Virus record (IMG/VR): IMGVR_UViG_3300032284_000788
Span: 1-51,302 of that record
Strand: one strand, 5' to 3'
Length of the DNA: 51,302 nucleotides
Source of the DNA: a virus
Below, piece by piece: positions 23,462 through 32,620 of the stretch; the first letter of the stretch is position 1, and the number at the start of each line of letters is the position of its first letter. Under the pieces are notes generated by a model. That model was given only the letters and a program-made list of their open reading frames with translations, was not told the DNA's origin and searched no databases. The translations under genes were made by a program, and so were the position numbers.

Positions 23462-24308
23462 TAGTTTCAGAGCCAGGTGGCGGAGGAGCACTTGCATCAG
23501 CCGCTGCCTTTATTGCATTATCTGTTTGGCGAGTATAGCTTGGATTAAGTGAGTTCATTTCCAATATGTCGTCACGTAGGTGTTGATTCCGTTTTTCAAC
23601 GTTAAGCACACGTGTGAAGCTATTAGTAATGGTAGCAGTATAATAAGCAAAGGGATTATTACTCTTACTTTCATCAAATTGTAATCCTACCTGCGATAAT
23701 TGAAGTAATGCTTGGCTACGCATTTCATCGTTATATGTATAACCACGCCAGTTACCTTTACTACCGTAACGTTCACATAGCTTGATAAACATTCTGGCAA
23801 GCATTGCAGTCATCTTACCATGATCTTTGTTAAACCAACCATTGCCAACCCCACCTTCCCAATGACTTTTACCAACACATATTAATTCATCTTGGTCATT
23901 GAATCTATAGTGTTGAAAAGGCGGGAAATTAATCTTGGTGTGATGATCGGCAGTTGCCTTTGGAGATTTTTTACGACCTGGGGCCAATGGAATATGGTCC
24001 CATGTTATGATTCTAAATACCAAGTCAGTTTTTGGAATCTTGTGCCAATCAATGGCATGATCGTCTAACTTAGTTTTTACACCAGCAAGCTGACTTGCTT
24101 CCCATGCTAATTTTGCAGTTCTATCTGCACGTGCACGTTTAGCTTCAGCAATTGTTCGTTGATTGATTTTTGATAAACTCGGAAGAATAATGTCATATGT
24201 GCTATCTTCGGGCGTTAAGAAGGAGCAATAACTATTCTTGCTTTTATGAATTTCTCTTAGTAGTTCTTTGTTTGTGAGATATGGGGTTCGTTTTGTTGCT
24301 ATTGTCAT
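23457..24308 (-). CDS. 55: Late transcription sigma factor, T4 gp55-like
   Basis: The protein has 283 residues (T4 gp55 is 185). The N-terminus YLTNKELLREI matches the start of T4 gp55. The C-terminal half, NWRGYTYNDEMRSQALLQLS then FDESKSNNPFAYYTATITNSFTRVLNVEKR (in segments), is the sigma region-2-like core that recognises the late -10 box with host RNA polymerase. A central insertion (about residues 80-180, with TWDHIPLAPGRKK and SHWEGGVGNGW) is absent from T4. The C-terminal tail ends APPPPGSETI. It is divergent from the baseplate operon it presumably activates. TATAAT lies 10-15 nt upstream of its ATG, a host-type -10 with a weak -35. Confidence 0.85.
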   Translation of the reverse strand: MTIATKRTPYLTNKELLREIHKSKNSYCSFLTPEDSTYDIILPSLSKINQRTIAEAKRARADRTAKLAWEASQLAGVKTKLDDHAIDWHKIPKTDLVFRIITWDHIPLAPGRKKSPKATADHHTKINFPPFQHYRFNDQDELICVGKSHWEGGVGNGWFNKDHGKMTAMLARMFIKLCERYGSKGNWRGYTYNDEMRSQALLQLSQVGLQFDESKSNNPFAYYTATITNSFTRVLNVEKRNQHLRDDILEMNSLNPSYTRQTDNAIKAAADASAPPPPGSETI

Positions 24309-24337
24309 CTTACTATTATATATGAATATAATCCAAC

Positions 24338-24345
24338 AATAAATA
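24338..24345 (+). promoter_or_regulatory. Late promoter candidate AATAAATA for the baseplate operon
   Basis: AATAAATA lies 16 nt before ATG 24362 in the 53-nt divergent gap opposite gp55. It faces the long plus-strand baseplate block. Agrees with the NATAAATA consensus. Confidence 0.5.
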
Positions 24346-24361
24346 TTTAATTGGAATAATA

Positions 24362-25408
24362 ATGGTACAATTTACATATACACCTAGTCAATATTATGCT
24401 AAGACTCCTGTTGGCAATCAGCCAACGGATAACTTTTATAATAATCTTGTTCAGAGCACCCAAAACTCAGGAAATCAGAGTCCTAATAGAGCGGCATTGA
24501 CAGCATACGACCCAAAAAATCCAGTACCAGGAACGGTTGGATACAGCTTACCCGCACAGACATACTATAATTATGGTGTAAATAATCCGTCTAATTATGG
24601 CGTTCAAACTCTTAAAACTGCACTAGTCAACACCGCAATCAACGTAGCAGCCACTTCAATTGCTGGTTTGCTAACAGGCAGTGATGATCCCGTTACAAAC
24701 AGATTAATTGGCAGTGGATTAAATCTTGGAGCAACAAACCGAGATATACTAACGGCTTCACAGCGTGGAAGTAATACTGCCTTCCAAGACGATAGTGAAG
24801 ATCGTGTTATAATATATGATCAAACTGGTAAGTTTATAGGTCAAAGTGAAATATTTGCTCCATTAAATAACATAAACGGCGTATTGTTTCCATATACGCC
24901 AACTATCCAAGTAAGTCATCGTGCATCATATGACGCAGTTTCACTTGTCCATACAAATTATGTAACCCCCCAATATCAACACAGTCAAATTGACAATATT
25001 AGTATTAGTGGGATTTTTACTGCAAATTATCCAGCAGAAGCTGAATACATTATTGCAATGATGCATTTCTTTAAAACAGCAACAAAGATGTTTTATGGTC
25101 AAGATCAGATAGCTGGAACACCACCGCCTGTTCTATTTCTAGATGCACATGGACCATTTGCATTTGACCACATACCAGTTGTTATTACAAGTTTTGATTA
25201 TACAATGCCAAACGATGTTGATTATATTAGTTGTACTGTTAGAACACAAAAACAAAAAGTGCCAACAAGTCTACAAGTTAGCTTAAGCATGATGCCAACA
25301 TACAGCAGAAATAATATTAGTAATAACTTTGGATTAACTAGTTTTAGTCAAGGAAAATTAATAACTGGCGCAATGGGTAATAGAACTCGCACAGGAGGAT
25401 GGATTTAA
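24362..25408 (+). CDS. 48: Baseplate tail-tube cap/initiator, T4 gp48/gp54-like
   Basis: The protein has 348 residues. The first 130 are Asn/Gln/Tyr-rich with an Ala-rich helix (TALVNTAINVAATSIAGLL). The C-terminal domain has VLFPYTPTIQVSHRASYDAV, HFFKTATKMFYGQDQIAG, TPPPVLFLDAHGPF and ITSFDYTMPNDVDYI, the pattern of the gp48/gp54 tube-initiation family, which caps the baseplate and starts polymerisation of the inner tube. gp48 is preferred from length and from its place just before gp53; gp54 remains possible. Its stop overlaps the gp53 start (TAATG). Confidence 0.75.
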   Translation: MVQFTYTPSQYYAKTPVGNQPTDNFYNNLVQSTQNSGNQSPNRAALTAYDPKNPVPGTVGYSLPAQTYYNYGVNNPSNYGVQTLKTALVNTAINVAATSIAGLLTGSDDPVTNRLIGSGLNLGATNRDILTASQRGSNTAFQDDSEDRVIIYDQTGKFIGQSEIFAPLNNINGVLFPYTPTIQVSHRASYDAVSLVHTNYVTPQYQHSQIDNISISGIFTANYPAEAEYIIAMMHFFKTATKMFYGQDQIAGTPPPVLFLDAHGPFAFDHIPVVITSFDYTMPNDVDYISCTVRTQKQKVPTSLQVSLSMMPTYSRNNISNNFGLTSFSQGKLITGAMGNRTRTGGWI

Positions 25409-25722
25409 TGGCATTAGGTAGTCCCACATATAGTCAAACTAGTCCATACTATGGAACTCCACTATTTGATAAAAAGTTTCTAGATATTTTAATATATCGT
25501 CCAATACCAAAACTTGCGGATGATCAACTAGTATCAATAAGCACAATTTATAATTTACGTCCTGATCTAATGGCCTACGATTTGTATGGTGATGCAAGTT
25601 TATGGTGGGTATTTGCGGCAAGAAATCCAAATACACTACTTGATCCTCTATGGGATTTTACTGCTGGTAAGGTGATTTATCTTCCACAAAAACAAGCATT
25701 AATTACAGCGTTGGGTGCATAA
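25408..25722 (+). CDS. 53: Baseplate wedge protein, T4 gp53-like
   Basis: The start is ATG 25408. AGGAGG directly abuts an earlier in-frame ATG at 25399 and is correctly spaced (9 nt) only for 25408. The 104-residue product has a gp53/LysM-like pattern: YDLYGDASLWWVFAARNPNT then DPLWDFTAGKVIYLPQ. In T4, gp53 is a wedge component that locks wedges around the hub. The protein is short compared with T4 gp53 (196 aa), covering mainly the conserved LysM-like part. Confidence 0.85.
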   Translation: MALGSPTYSQTSPYYGTPLFDKKFLDILIYRPIPKLADDQLVSISTIYNLRPDLMAYDLYGDASLWWVFAARNPNTLLDPLWDFTAGKVIYLPQKQALITALGA

Positions 25723-25723
25723 T

Positions 25724-27988
25724 ATGGTAGATATACTACAACAAATACAATCTGGACAAACTCCGCCTTCATCTAATGGAATATCTGAAGACAGTGGACA
25801 AACTGCCGCTGTAAATCCAAATACTGTTAGTCAGGGAGTTCAAACAACTCCATCCGATTCTACAAACAACACTGTTGGTGATGTGCCAACTAGGGCAAAT
25901 GCAATCGGTGCACAGACTGGTACTGGAAGTGGATTAAGCTCAACAGTAATTAATAATGGTCCAGCAGCAACATTAAACAACGGCGGTGGTGTAACAAGTT
26001 CTTCTGGCGGAGGATCAGGCGGTCATTCTAATATTCGTCCAAATCCACTACATGCATATACAAATCATACATATAAGTTTTCTTTATATGCAGTGCCTAC
26101 TAGTATTAGTAACAGGATTTATGACGGCGTAGTTCCTGGTGGTGAGCAAGCGTTACTAAGTGGTGCACAATTTATGTTAAGCGATGGTGGCCATGGCGCT
26201 GATACTACCCCTAGAACGTATTTTACTAATGACATTGCGATTGATAACGTTGAAATAGAAAATGTAATAGGAATAAATCAACGAACTCGTGGCACAGATA
26301 TCTATAATTTGAAGTTTGACATTATTGAACCATATACAACAAACTTTTTCACAAACCTATACAATGTTTGTCAGGCGGTAAATCCAAATGCTAACTGGAA
26401 TAATTCATTCTTTCTTATGAAAATTGAGTTTTTAGGATATGATGATTTGGGAGTACCAAAAAAGATTCCAAATACAACAAAATATATACCATTTACATTT
26501 GTTAATATTGGTATGAAAATAACAAGTGGTGGCGCAGTATATAGTTGTCAAGCAATGCCACTATCTAGTATAGGTGCTACTGTTCTTGACAATCAGATTC
26601 CTGGTCACGTTGAACTTCGTGGTGCCACAGTTCAAGATATTTTTAAAGCAAACGGTAATTCTCTGAGTTCAAAAGATTTGGTAACTGCACTTGAAAATAA
26701 CGAAGAATTAAAGAAAAATATACAGAGAAATGGAACAGTTGAATATCCTACAAAATATGAGTTTCTATTTGATCCTGCTATTGGCAATGCAAGTATACTT
26801 GACTTAACTAAAAACTTTAAAGAAGCTGGTATACCGATGCCAGATGGTTCTGATGATAATGCTAAAAAACAAGGAATAGCTGGAAAAATCCAAGTAGATT
26901 TTTCAACCAACACATTTCACGCACAAGCTGGTACTAAAATTACAGATTTTATCAATGCTGTTGTTAATAATAGCATATATATGACATACCAATATGATAG
27001 TTCTGGTAAAATGCCGCCAAATAAACCTATCAATATTATTAAAGTAACACCAGTAGTGAAGTTTGGTAGATGGGATAGTAAAACAAATTACTATGAAAGA
27101 ACAGTAAAATATATTGTTTCAACGGCAGTTAAAAAAGGTTATATTTCTGAAGGTTTTGGACAACAGCAGGTTCAACCATCTGACATTATAAAAGAATATG
27201 ATTACATCTATACTGGAAATAGTAGAGACGTATTGGATGTTAACTTAAGCTATCAAATGATGTTTTTCAATTTGAAAAATGGTGTACCATCAAACTATAC
27301 AAAAACTTCAGACAACACTGTTCCAAAAGATGAACCTGAGAGCAACGGAAAAACCGATAATAAAACTTTTTTCAATTGGTCAACGTTGAATACCTCTGGA
27401 CTGGCTCATAGACAGCACACTGGACAAACAACTGTAAGTAAAGCAGCAATTGCTGTTCAAGATTTAATGTCTTCGTTAATGGATAATGATCAAAGTATTG
27501 CAAATTTAGATTTTACTATAATTGGAGACCCAGATTGGATTGTTCAAGATATGGCATTGTATACGCCTATTCAAAGCGGTCCATCAACCGATTTATATTG
27601 GGGAGGAAATTACGGTATCAACTTTAGTTCACCACGATATTTTAATTTTTATTTTGGAACACCGCAGACAGATTATAATGACACAACTGGACTGTTTGGT
27701 ACTAATGTTAAGTACAATGAGTTTAGTGGTATATTTGAAGCTGTATCAGTTAAAAGTATGTTTAATGGTGGCAAGTTTACGCAAAAGATAACAAACGTTA
27801 GAGTATGGAATCAGGGTGCACCAACTGGTCCAGCAATGCGAAGTGATACTGCGGGATCACAACCTGCTATATCTAAAGGTTCTGCAAACAATACGGTGAC
27901 TGCACCAACTGCTTCAACGCCACCAACCGCTATGACACCCGCTGCTACAGGAACGGCTGCTGAAGATTCGGCAGCATCTAGAAGATAA
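25724..27988 (+). CDS. Baseplate hub-type structural protein (gp27 position)
   Basis: Start at 25724 (MVDILQQI), two codons after the gp53 stop; an ATG at 25715 inside gp53 is possible but has no better ribosome site. About 754 residues: a Gly/Ser/Asn/Thr-rich flexible N-terminus (1-105); then PNPLHAYTNHTYKFSLYAVP; a central beta-rich domain with FDIIEPYTTNFFTNLY; and near 620 the segment LDFTIIGDPDWIVQDM, common in hub proteins of contractile-tailed marine phages. It lies where a gp27-like hub would be expected, immediately before gp5, though it is much longer than T4 gp27 (391 aa). The Thr/Pro/Ala-rich C-terminus looks disordered. The hub role is inferred. Confidence 0.6.
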   Translation: MVDILQQIQSGQTPPSSNGISEDSGQTAAVNPNTVSQGVQTTPSDSTNNTVGDVPTRANAIGAQTGTGSGLSSTVINNGPAATLNNGGGVTSSSGGGSGGHSNIRPNPLHAYTNHTYKFSLYAVPTSISNRIYDGVVPGGEQALLSGAQFMLSDGGHGADTTPRTYFTNDIAIDNVEIENVIGINQRTRGTDIYNLKFDIIEPYTTNFFTNLYNVCQAVNPNANWNNSFFLMKIEFLGYDDLGVPKKIPNTTKYIPFTFVNIGMKITSGGAVYSCQAMPLSSIGATVLDNQIPGHVELRGATVQDIFKANGNSLSSKDLVTALENNEELKKNIQRNGTVEYPTKYEFLFDPAIGNASILDLTKNFKEAGIPMPDGSDDNAKKQGIAGKIQVDFSTNTFHAQAGTKITDFINAVVNNSIYMTYQYDSSGKMPPNKPINIIKVTPVVKFGRWDSKTNYYERTVKYIVSTAVKKGYISEGFGQQQVQPSDIIKEYDYIYTGNSRDVLDVNLSYQMMFFNLKNGVPSNYTKTSDNTVPKDEPESNGKTDNKTFFNWSTLNTSGLAHRQHTGQTTVSKAAIAVQDLMSSLMDNDQSIANLDFTIIGDPDWIVQDMALYTPIQSGPSTDLYWGGNYGINFSSPRYFNFYFGTPQTDYNDTTGLFGTNVKYNEFSGIFEAVSVKSMFNGGKFTQKITNVRVWNQGAPTGPAMRSDTAGSQPAISKGSANNTVTAPTASTPPTAMTPAATGTAAEDSAASRR

Positions 27989-27997
27989 GGAATAATA

Positions 27998-30900
27998 ATG
28001 GGTCAGGATATAGGTTATACAGAGTCTAGTAAAGCACCAAAGTGGAGTAGTAATACTACTGCAGATGGTGTTAATCGTGGTCCTGGACCGTATATAGGAT
28101 ATGTTAAATCAAACACTGATCCTATGCGTAGCGGTCGTTTACAGGTTTGGATTCCTGAACTTAGCAGTGACTCATCGGATGATGCAAGCTGGAGAACCGT
28201 TAGTTACCTAACTCCATTTTGGGGAGAAACTAATGGACCAGCAGGAACAGCAAAAAATAGTTATGGTATGTGGTTCGTTCCGCCTGATGTAGGTGGACGT
28301 GTACTATGTATGTTTGTTAATGGTGACCCGCATCGTGGATATTGGATGGGTTGTGTTCCAGATTGGCCAAATTCTCACATGGTTCCTGGTATCAGTGCAT
28401 CATTAACTCACAATAGTCCTGCTCCTGTTGTAGAACATGTAGGCTCGCCAACTGAAGGTGACCCATCTGATTTCGTTAGTTTATCACGCCAACCTCATCC
28501 AGTTCAAAATCAAATATGGACTAAACAAGGAATTATCCAAGACCCAGATCGTGGGCCAGGAACAAGCAGTGCATATCGTGAAACACCAAGCATGGTTTTT
28601 GGTATAAGCACACCAGGCCAACCAGTAAAGCCTCCAACTCCAACCCCAGACCCAAACCAAACTGGTAGTGGTAAAACAACAACTACAGAATCTGTTGTAA
28701 CCGCACGTAAGGGTGGCCACACGTTTGTAATGGACGATGGTGATTCAAGTGGTAAAAATGCAATGGTACGTTTACGTACTAGTGCTGGTCACATGCTAAT
28801 GATGAATGACACCAAGGATTTCATTTATCTTATTAACAGCAAAGGCACAGCTTGGCTTGAAATGACAAGTCAGGGTGATATATTCGTATACAATGAAAGT
28901 AATATGAAAATAACAGCTAAGGCTGGATTCAATTTAGAAACAGACGGTGAATTATATCTACACGCAAAAAAAGATATCAATATTAAAAGCGATGCTAATA
29001 TTAATTTAGAAGGCAAAGACATTAACATTAATGCTAGTGGATCAGCCAAAGTAACAGGAAAAAAAGAATTACACCTAAAAGGAGAAAAAACTTATCTGAC
29101 AGGTGATTCTTGTTTGCAAATTAAGAGTAACGGACATATTGATCTAAGAGGAACTTGTACTACACTTAATACAGGACAAGCATCTCCAGCAAAACCTGCT
29201 GGTAGTGCAAAAGCACCACAAAAAATGCCTACTAAAGAACCATATAATCGTGGAGGCGGGGCTTCAACGCCAGTCAGTTCTCCTGGTGCTGCGGAAAATA
29301 GATCATCGTCAAACCAACCACCAACTGATGCAGTTGCTGGAGCACAGGTTGATAATAAAGGAGTAGTCCTACAAGATGGTTCTGTAGTTTATCCACAGGA
29401 CAGTGGAACTCAGGCAACTCCAAATCCACAGGCACAGCCAAGTTACAATGCAACTGCGGGTATGCCAAGCGGAGCAAGTGGAATATGGGGTCTCATAGGT
29501 GGATTTGGAAATCCAAACTCTCCTATACACGGATATGGTCCATTGACAAATAATATTGGCCCAATGGCATTTAATGCTGGTATGCAGGGAAGCTATGGCG
29601 GTCAGAGTAATGATTATGCAAGTTATGTTCCAAGTTTAGGTGGTTCATTAGGCAGCGTTGCTGGCACGGTCGCTGGTGTAGTTGCTGGAGTAGCAACATT
29701 TAATGCAATAACTGGCGGCGGCTCTGGAACAACTTCAAAATCTAATAATGTAGATGGATCAAACTATATCTATGGCAGTGGTCAAAGTTACACGGTTGGT
29801 AGTAGTTTACAAAATATTACATACGGCACTGGTGCTGCGGTCGTAATTGACACTACTAGTGGTACGATTGATATTGATAACCCAGAACAATATACGCAGG
29901 GAGAACGTCAAAATAATCCTGGCAATCTACAATACGATACAAATGATCGATGGGCAATTGGCTTTGCTAATAATATTGCAGTGTATGCAAGTCCACAAGA
30001 GGGTATTGCTGCACTTATGAATCTATTTGATTCATACGCTGGAGGTCAAGCAATAACATCTGCTCAGCTAATATCTACGTATTTGCAAACTACAACTAAA
30101 GATAACGCAGTTGCGTCTTTTGCTAGATTAGTTCAACATATTACTGGTATAGGCCCAGGAGATTATGTGATGCTCGGCGATGCAAAAACTCGTATAGCAT
30201 GGGCAAGTGCAACAATTCAATATATTCAAGACAGAATTATATACTCTTATGATCAGGTATTACTTGGTTGTGCGCTTAGTGTTAATATGGATGCACTGGA
30301 TTATGCTCGCCTAGTTCAGAGTAATACACAGCCATGGCAAAATGGTTATGGAGTTAATGGCGGCGGTCTTACTAATACAGGTAATAATGGTGGATTTGTA
30401 AGCCCAACAAACCCACAACTACAAAGCGGTGGCAGCAGCCTATTAAACCAAATTGGCGGAATTGCCGCTGGTGTGGTAGTCGGTGGTGCAGTAAGCAAAT
30501 ATGTTAGTGATCTATTCAACGGTGGAAGCTCACAGCCAGCAAGTGGCAGTTTTGGTTTTGCTGATAGCGGATCAGGAAGCAGTAGTGCATCTTCATATGG
30601 AGGATATAGTGGCATTCCATCAAGCACTAGCAGTAGCGCAATTAGTGGTGCTAGCACATACTATTCTACAAATGGAACTGGCGCAACAATTGATGGTGGA
30701 ATCCTTCAAAATGGTGTATCCTATGGTAATCAAGAATGTGCTGCCGTTGCACAAGCAACTATTCCAAACTTTGGAACAATGAATACTATTCAACAAGGCG
30801 ATCAGGTTTTAGGAAATCAAAATCTCCAACCAGGAACGATTATCACAACGTTTAACTTTACTAATTCTTCTGGACAACCAGCATATGCTCCAGATGGCAG

Positions 30901-32173
30901 CGGTGGAGTCAGTGGTCAATCACACACAGCGATATATCTTGGTCAATCATATGATAGTAATGGTCAACCAAACGGTATCATCGTTCAAGATCAGTGGGCA
31001 GGACATCCATGCGGTGTTAGAACAATTTATGATAACGGTAACCCAGAAGGAGCAGCCAATTTCTATGTTGCAAAATCACAGGCTAACGGATACGATCCTG
31101 CTGGTGTTCGTGTTCCAGGATCTGATGGATATACTGCATCGCAAGGTAATCAATATAACCCAGAATCTACTGGCACGGGCGAATCTCTACCACCAGTTAA
31201 TGCAACACCATATGCAGATTCGGCAAATCCTGCAGGTGGAGCACCAACTGTTGATCCTAATAATCCTTATTATGGTTCGCCAGCAACATATGCAGATTCT
31301 GGATTAACGTATGGTGGATATAATGGCTTAGATGCTACTGGAACTCTTACTATAGGTTCTTCTAACCAATATGGTGGGTATAGTGGTATTCCCGCATCGG
31401 TTGATGTGTCAAATCAAGTTAATAATGGTGTCCCATCATTTGGAGATTCAACATATGTCGGAACTACGCCTGAATTGACAGGAACTTCATATTATGATCC
31501 ATTAACTGGAACTAGTACTATAGGTTCAAGTTTCATACCACAACCAACGGCTTCTGTAGATATGGGTTATACCAATATTGGTTCACTCCAAGGAGCAGGA
31601 ACCACTATGGGATTTGGAGATTATTATCCATTAAATGATACATCAACTTCACTCACTAGTTATGGCAGACAAGATATGCCTATTGCGGACTATTCTCCAC
31701 TTGCAAGCACTGGTAGACAAGATATGCCTATTGCGGATTATTCTCCACTTGCAAGCACTGGTAGACAAAATATGCCTATTGATACACAATATGCTCGTGA
31801 TGGATATCAAATGGTTTCACCAACGGATCAATTTGCTGGTGGCACAACTCAACCTGGATTTACATATTCAAGTGATGGAACTGTAACTCCTGTCCAAGAT
31901 ACCAGCAGTTATAATTATGCTGGTAGTGAGTTGGCAGATCATACTACTTCACCATTAAGCACTACATATAATCCGCTTACTGGACAGAACGAATCTGTAA
32001 GTGCTCCGTTAACTACTACATATAATCCAATTACTGGACAAACACAAGTCGTCGGTGGTGGTCCAATTACTGGACAACCACAGGCACCAGGAACAAGTGG
32101 AGCAGCAACAAACGGTGGACAAACAACACCAAAAGGCACTGCTGCAACTAGTCCAAAAGCAGCCTCATGTTAA
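27998..32173 (+). CDS. 5: gp5-like central spike/hub protein with two peptidoglycan-degrading domains
   Basis: The protein has 1391 residues (T4 gp5 is 575). Residues 30-140 form a gp5/VgrG-type OB-fold (GYVKSNTDPMRSGRLQVWIP, VPPDVGGRVLCMFVNGDPHR). Residues 235-395 are a spike-type beta-helix with short repeats (INIKSDANINLEGKDIN). About 620-760 is a lysozyme/transglycosylase-like domain beginning GERQNNPGNLQ. About 900-1030 resembles an NlpC/P60 or BPSL0067-type amidase, with Cys914 (NQECAAVAQ), His976 (SHTAIYLGQ) and VQDQWAG. Long Gly/Ser/Tyr linkers and a repeat-rich C-terminus follow. It would pierce the envelope and digest the cell wall. The amidase assignment is the least certain part. 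Confidence 0.8.
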   Translation: MGQDIGYTESSKAPKWSSNTTADGVNRGPGPYIGYVKSNTDPMRSGRLQVWIPELSSDSSDDASWRTVSYLTPFWGETNGPAGTAKNSYGMWFVPPDVGGRVLCMFVNGDPHRGYWMGCVPDWPNSHMVPGISASLTHNSPAPVVEHVGSPTEGDPSDFVSLSRQPHPVQNQIWTKQGIIQDPDRGPGTSSAYRETPSMVFGISTPGQPVKPPTPTPDPNQTGSGKTTTTESVVTARKGGHTFVMDDGDSSGKNAMVRLRTSAGHMLMMNDTKDFIYLINSKGTAWLEMTSQGDIFVYNESNMKITAKAGFNLETDGELYLHAKKDINIKSDANINLEGKDININASGSAKVTGKKELHLKGEKTYLTGDSCLQIKSNGHIDLRGTCTTLNTGQASPAKPAGSAKAPQKMPTKEPYNRGGGASTPVSSPGAAENRSSSNQPPTDAVAGAQVDNKGVVLQDGSVVYPQDSGTQATPNPQAQPSYNATAGMPSGASGIWGLIGGFGNPNSPIHGYGPLTNNIGPMAFNAGMQGSYGGQSNDYASYVPSLGGSLGSVAGTVAGVVAGVATFNAITGGGSGTTSKSNNVDGSNYIYGSGQSYTVGSSLQNITYGTGAAVVIDTTSGTIDIDNPEQYTQGERQNNPGNLQYDTNDRWAIGFANNIAVYASPQEGIAALMNLFDSYAGGQAITSAQLISTYLQTTTKDNAVASFARLVQHITGIGPGDYVMLGDAKTRIAWASATIQYIQDRIIYSYDQVLLGCALSVNMDALDYARLVQSNTQPWQNGYGVNGGGLTNTGNNGGFVSPTNPQLQSGGSSLLNQIGGIAAGVVVGGAVSKYVSDLFNGGSSQPASGSFGFADSGSGSSSASSYGGYSGIPSSTSSSAISGASTYYSTNGTGATIDGGILQNGVSYGNQECAAVAQATIPNFGTMNTIQQGDQVLGNQNLQPGTIITTFNFTNSSGQPAYAPDGSGGVSGQSHTAIYLGQSYDSNGQPNGIIVQDQWAGHPCGVRTIYDNGNPEGAANFYVAKSQANGYDPAGVRVPGSDGYTASQGNQYNPESTGTGESLPPVNATPYADSANPAGGAPTVDPNNPYYGSPATYADSGLTYGGYNGLDATGTLTIGSSNQYGGYSGIPASVDVSNQVNNGVPSFGDSTYVGTTPELTGTSYYDPLTGTSTIGSSFIPQPTASVDMGYTNIGSLQGAGTTMGFGDYYPLNDTSTSLTSYGRQDMPIADYSPLASTGRQDMPIADYSPLASTGRQNMPIDTQYARDGYQMVSPTDQFAGGTTQPGFTYSSDGTVTPVQDTSSYNYAGSELADHTTSPLSTTYNPLTGQNESVSAPLTTTYNPITGQTQVVGGGPITGQPQAPGTSGAATNGGQTTPKGTAATSPKAASC
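31664..31780 (+). repeat. 48-bp tandem repeat in the spike gene
   Basis: Units start at 31664, 31712 and 31760. Two full 48-bp copies and a partial third encode GRQDMPIADYSPLAST repeated every 16 residues. They lie in the disordered C-terminal part of the gp5-like protein. Copies one and two differ at very few bases, so the duplication is recent or actively homogenised. Confidence 0.9.
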
Positions 32174-32188
32174 CAAGGTAAATATAGT

Positions 32189-32575
32189 ATGGCATTATAT
32201 AAGGGATACAGTAGCGTTAACAGAACTTTTGGACCATATGGTATTAGCGATAATGACCTTATAGTCCAAGACTTGCTTAATCATTTGCAGATTCGCAAAG
32301 GTGAAAAACTTATGAATCCAGAGTTTGGTTGTATTATCTGGAATCGTATGTTTGATCCGCTTACGCCAGCATTAAAAAGTGAAATTAAGCAAGATATTGA
32401 CAGAATCATTGCATATGATCCAAGATTTGATGTTGTAAGCCAAACGATTGTTCAAGAATCTCCAGATGGTCATGGGCTTGTGTTAAATTTTCAATTACGG
32501 TTTGCAACAGATAATAAAATTGCTGAATTAAACGTATTATTTGATAATAAAACCAACAAACTTTACGTCCTTTAA
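32189..32575 (+). CDS. 25: Baseplate wedge protein, T4 gp25-like
   Basis: This 128-residue protein matches T4 gp25 (132 aa) in length. RKGEKLMNPEFGCIIWNRMF is the gp25/W-family core, with the conserved N-P-x-F-G and the C-terminal FDNKTNKLYVL strand. gp25 sits where wedges meet the sheath and starts sheath assembly. AAGGTAAATATAGT precedes the ATG, 15 nt after the spike gene. Confidence 0.92.
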   Translation: MALYKGYSSVNRTFGPYGISDNDLIVQDLLNHLQIRKGEKLMNPEFGCIIWNRMFDPLTPALKSEIKQDIDRIIAYDPRFDVVSQTIVQESPDGHGLVLNFQLRFATDNKIAELNVLFDNKTNKLYVL

Positions 32576-32595
32576 TATACGTATATTATTTTAAA

Positions 32596-32603
32596 AATAA
32601 ATA
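32596..32603 (+). promoter_or_regulatory. Late promoter candidate AATAAATA before gp6
   Basis: AATAAATA ends 17 nt before ATG 32621; TATAAATT overlaps it at 32602-32609. A start just downstream would leave GAGG as ribosome site. It lies in the only sizeable gap (45 nt) inside the baseplate block. Confidence 0.5.
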
Positions 32604-32620
32604 TAAATTAGAGGATTATC

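Noticed and set aside
31664-31780. CRISPR-like repeat
   Set aside because: Units are contiguous, in frame with no unique spacers, and encode a 16-residue protein repeat.
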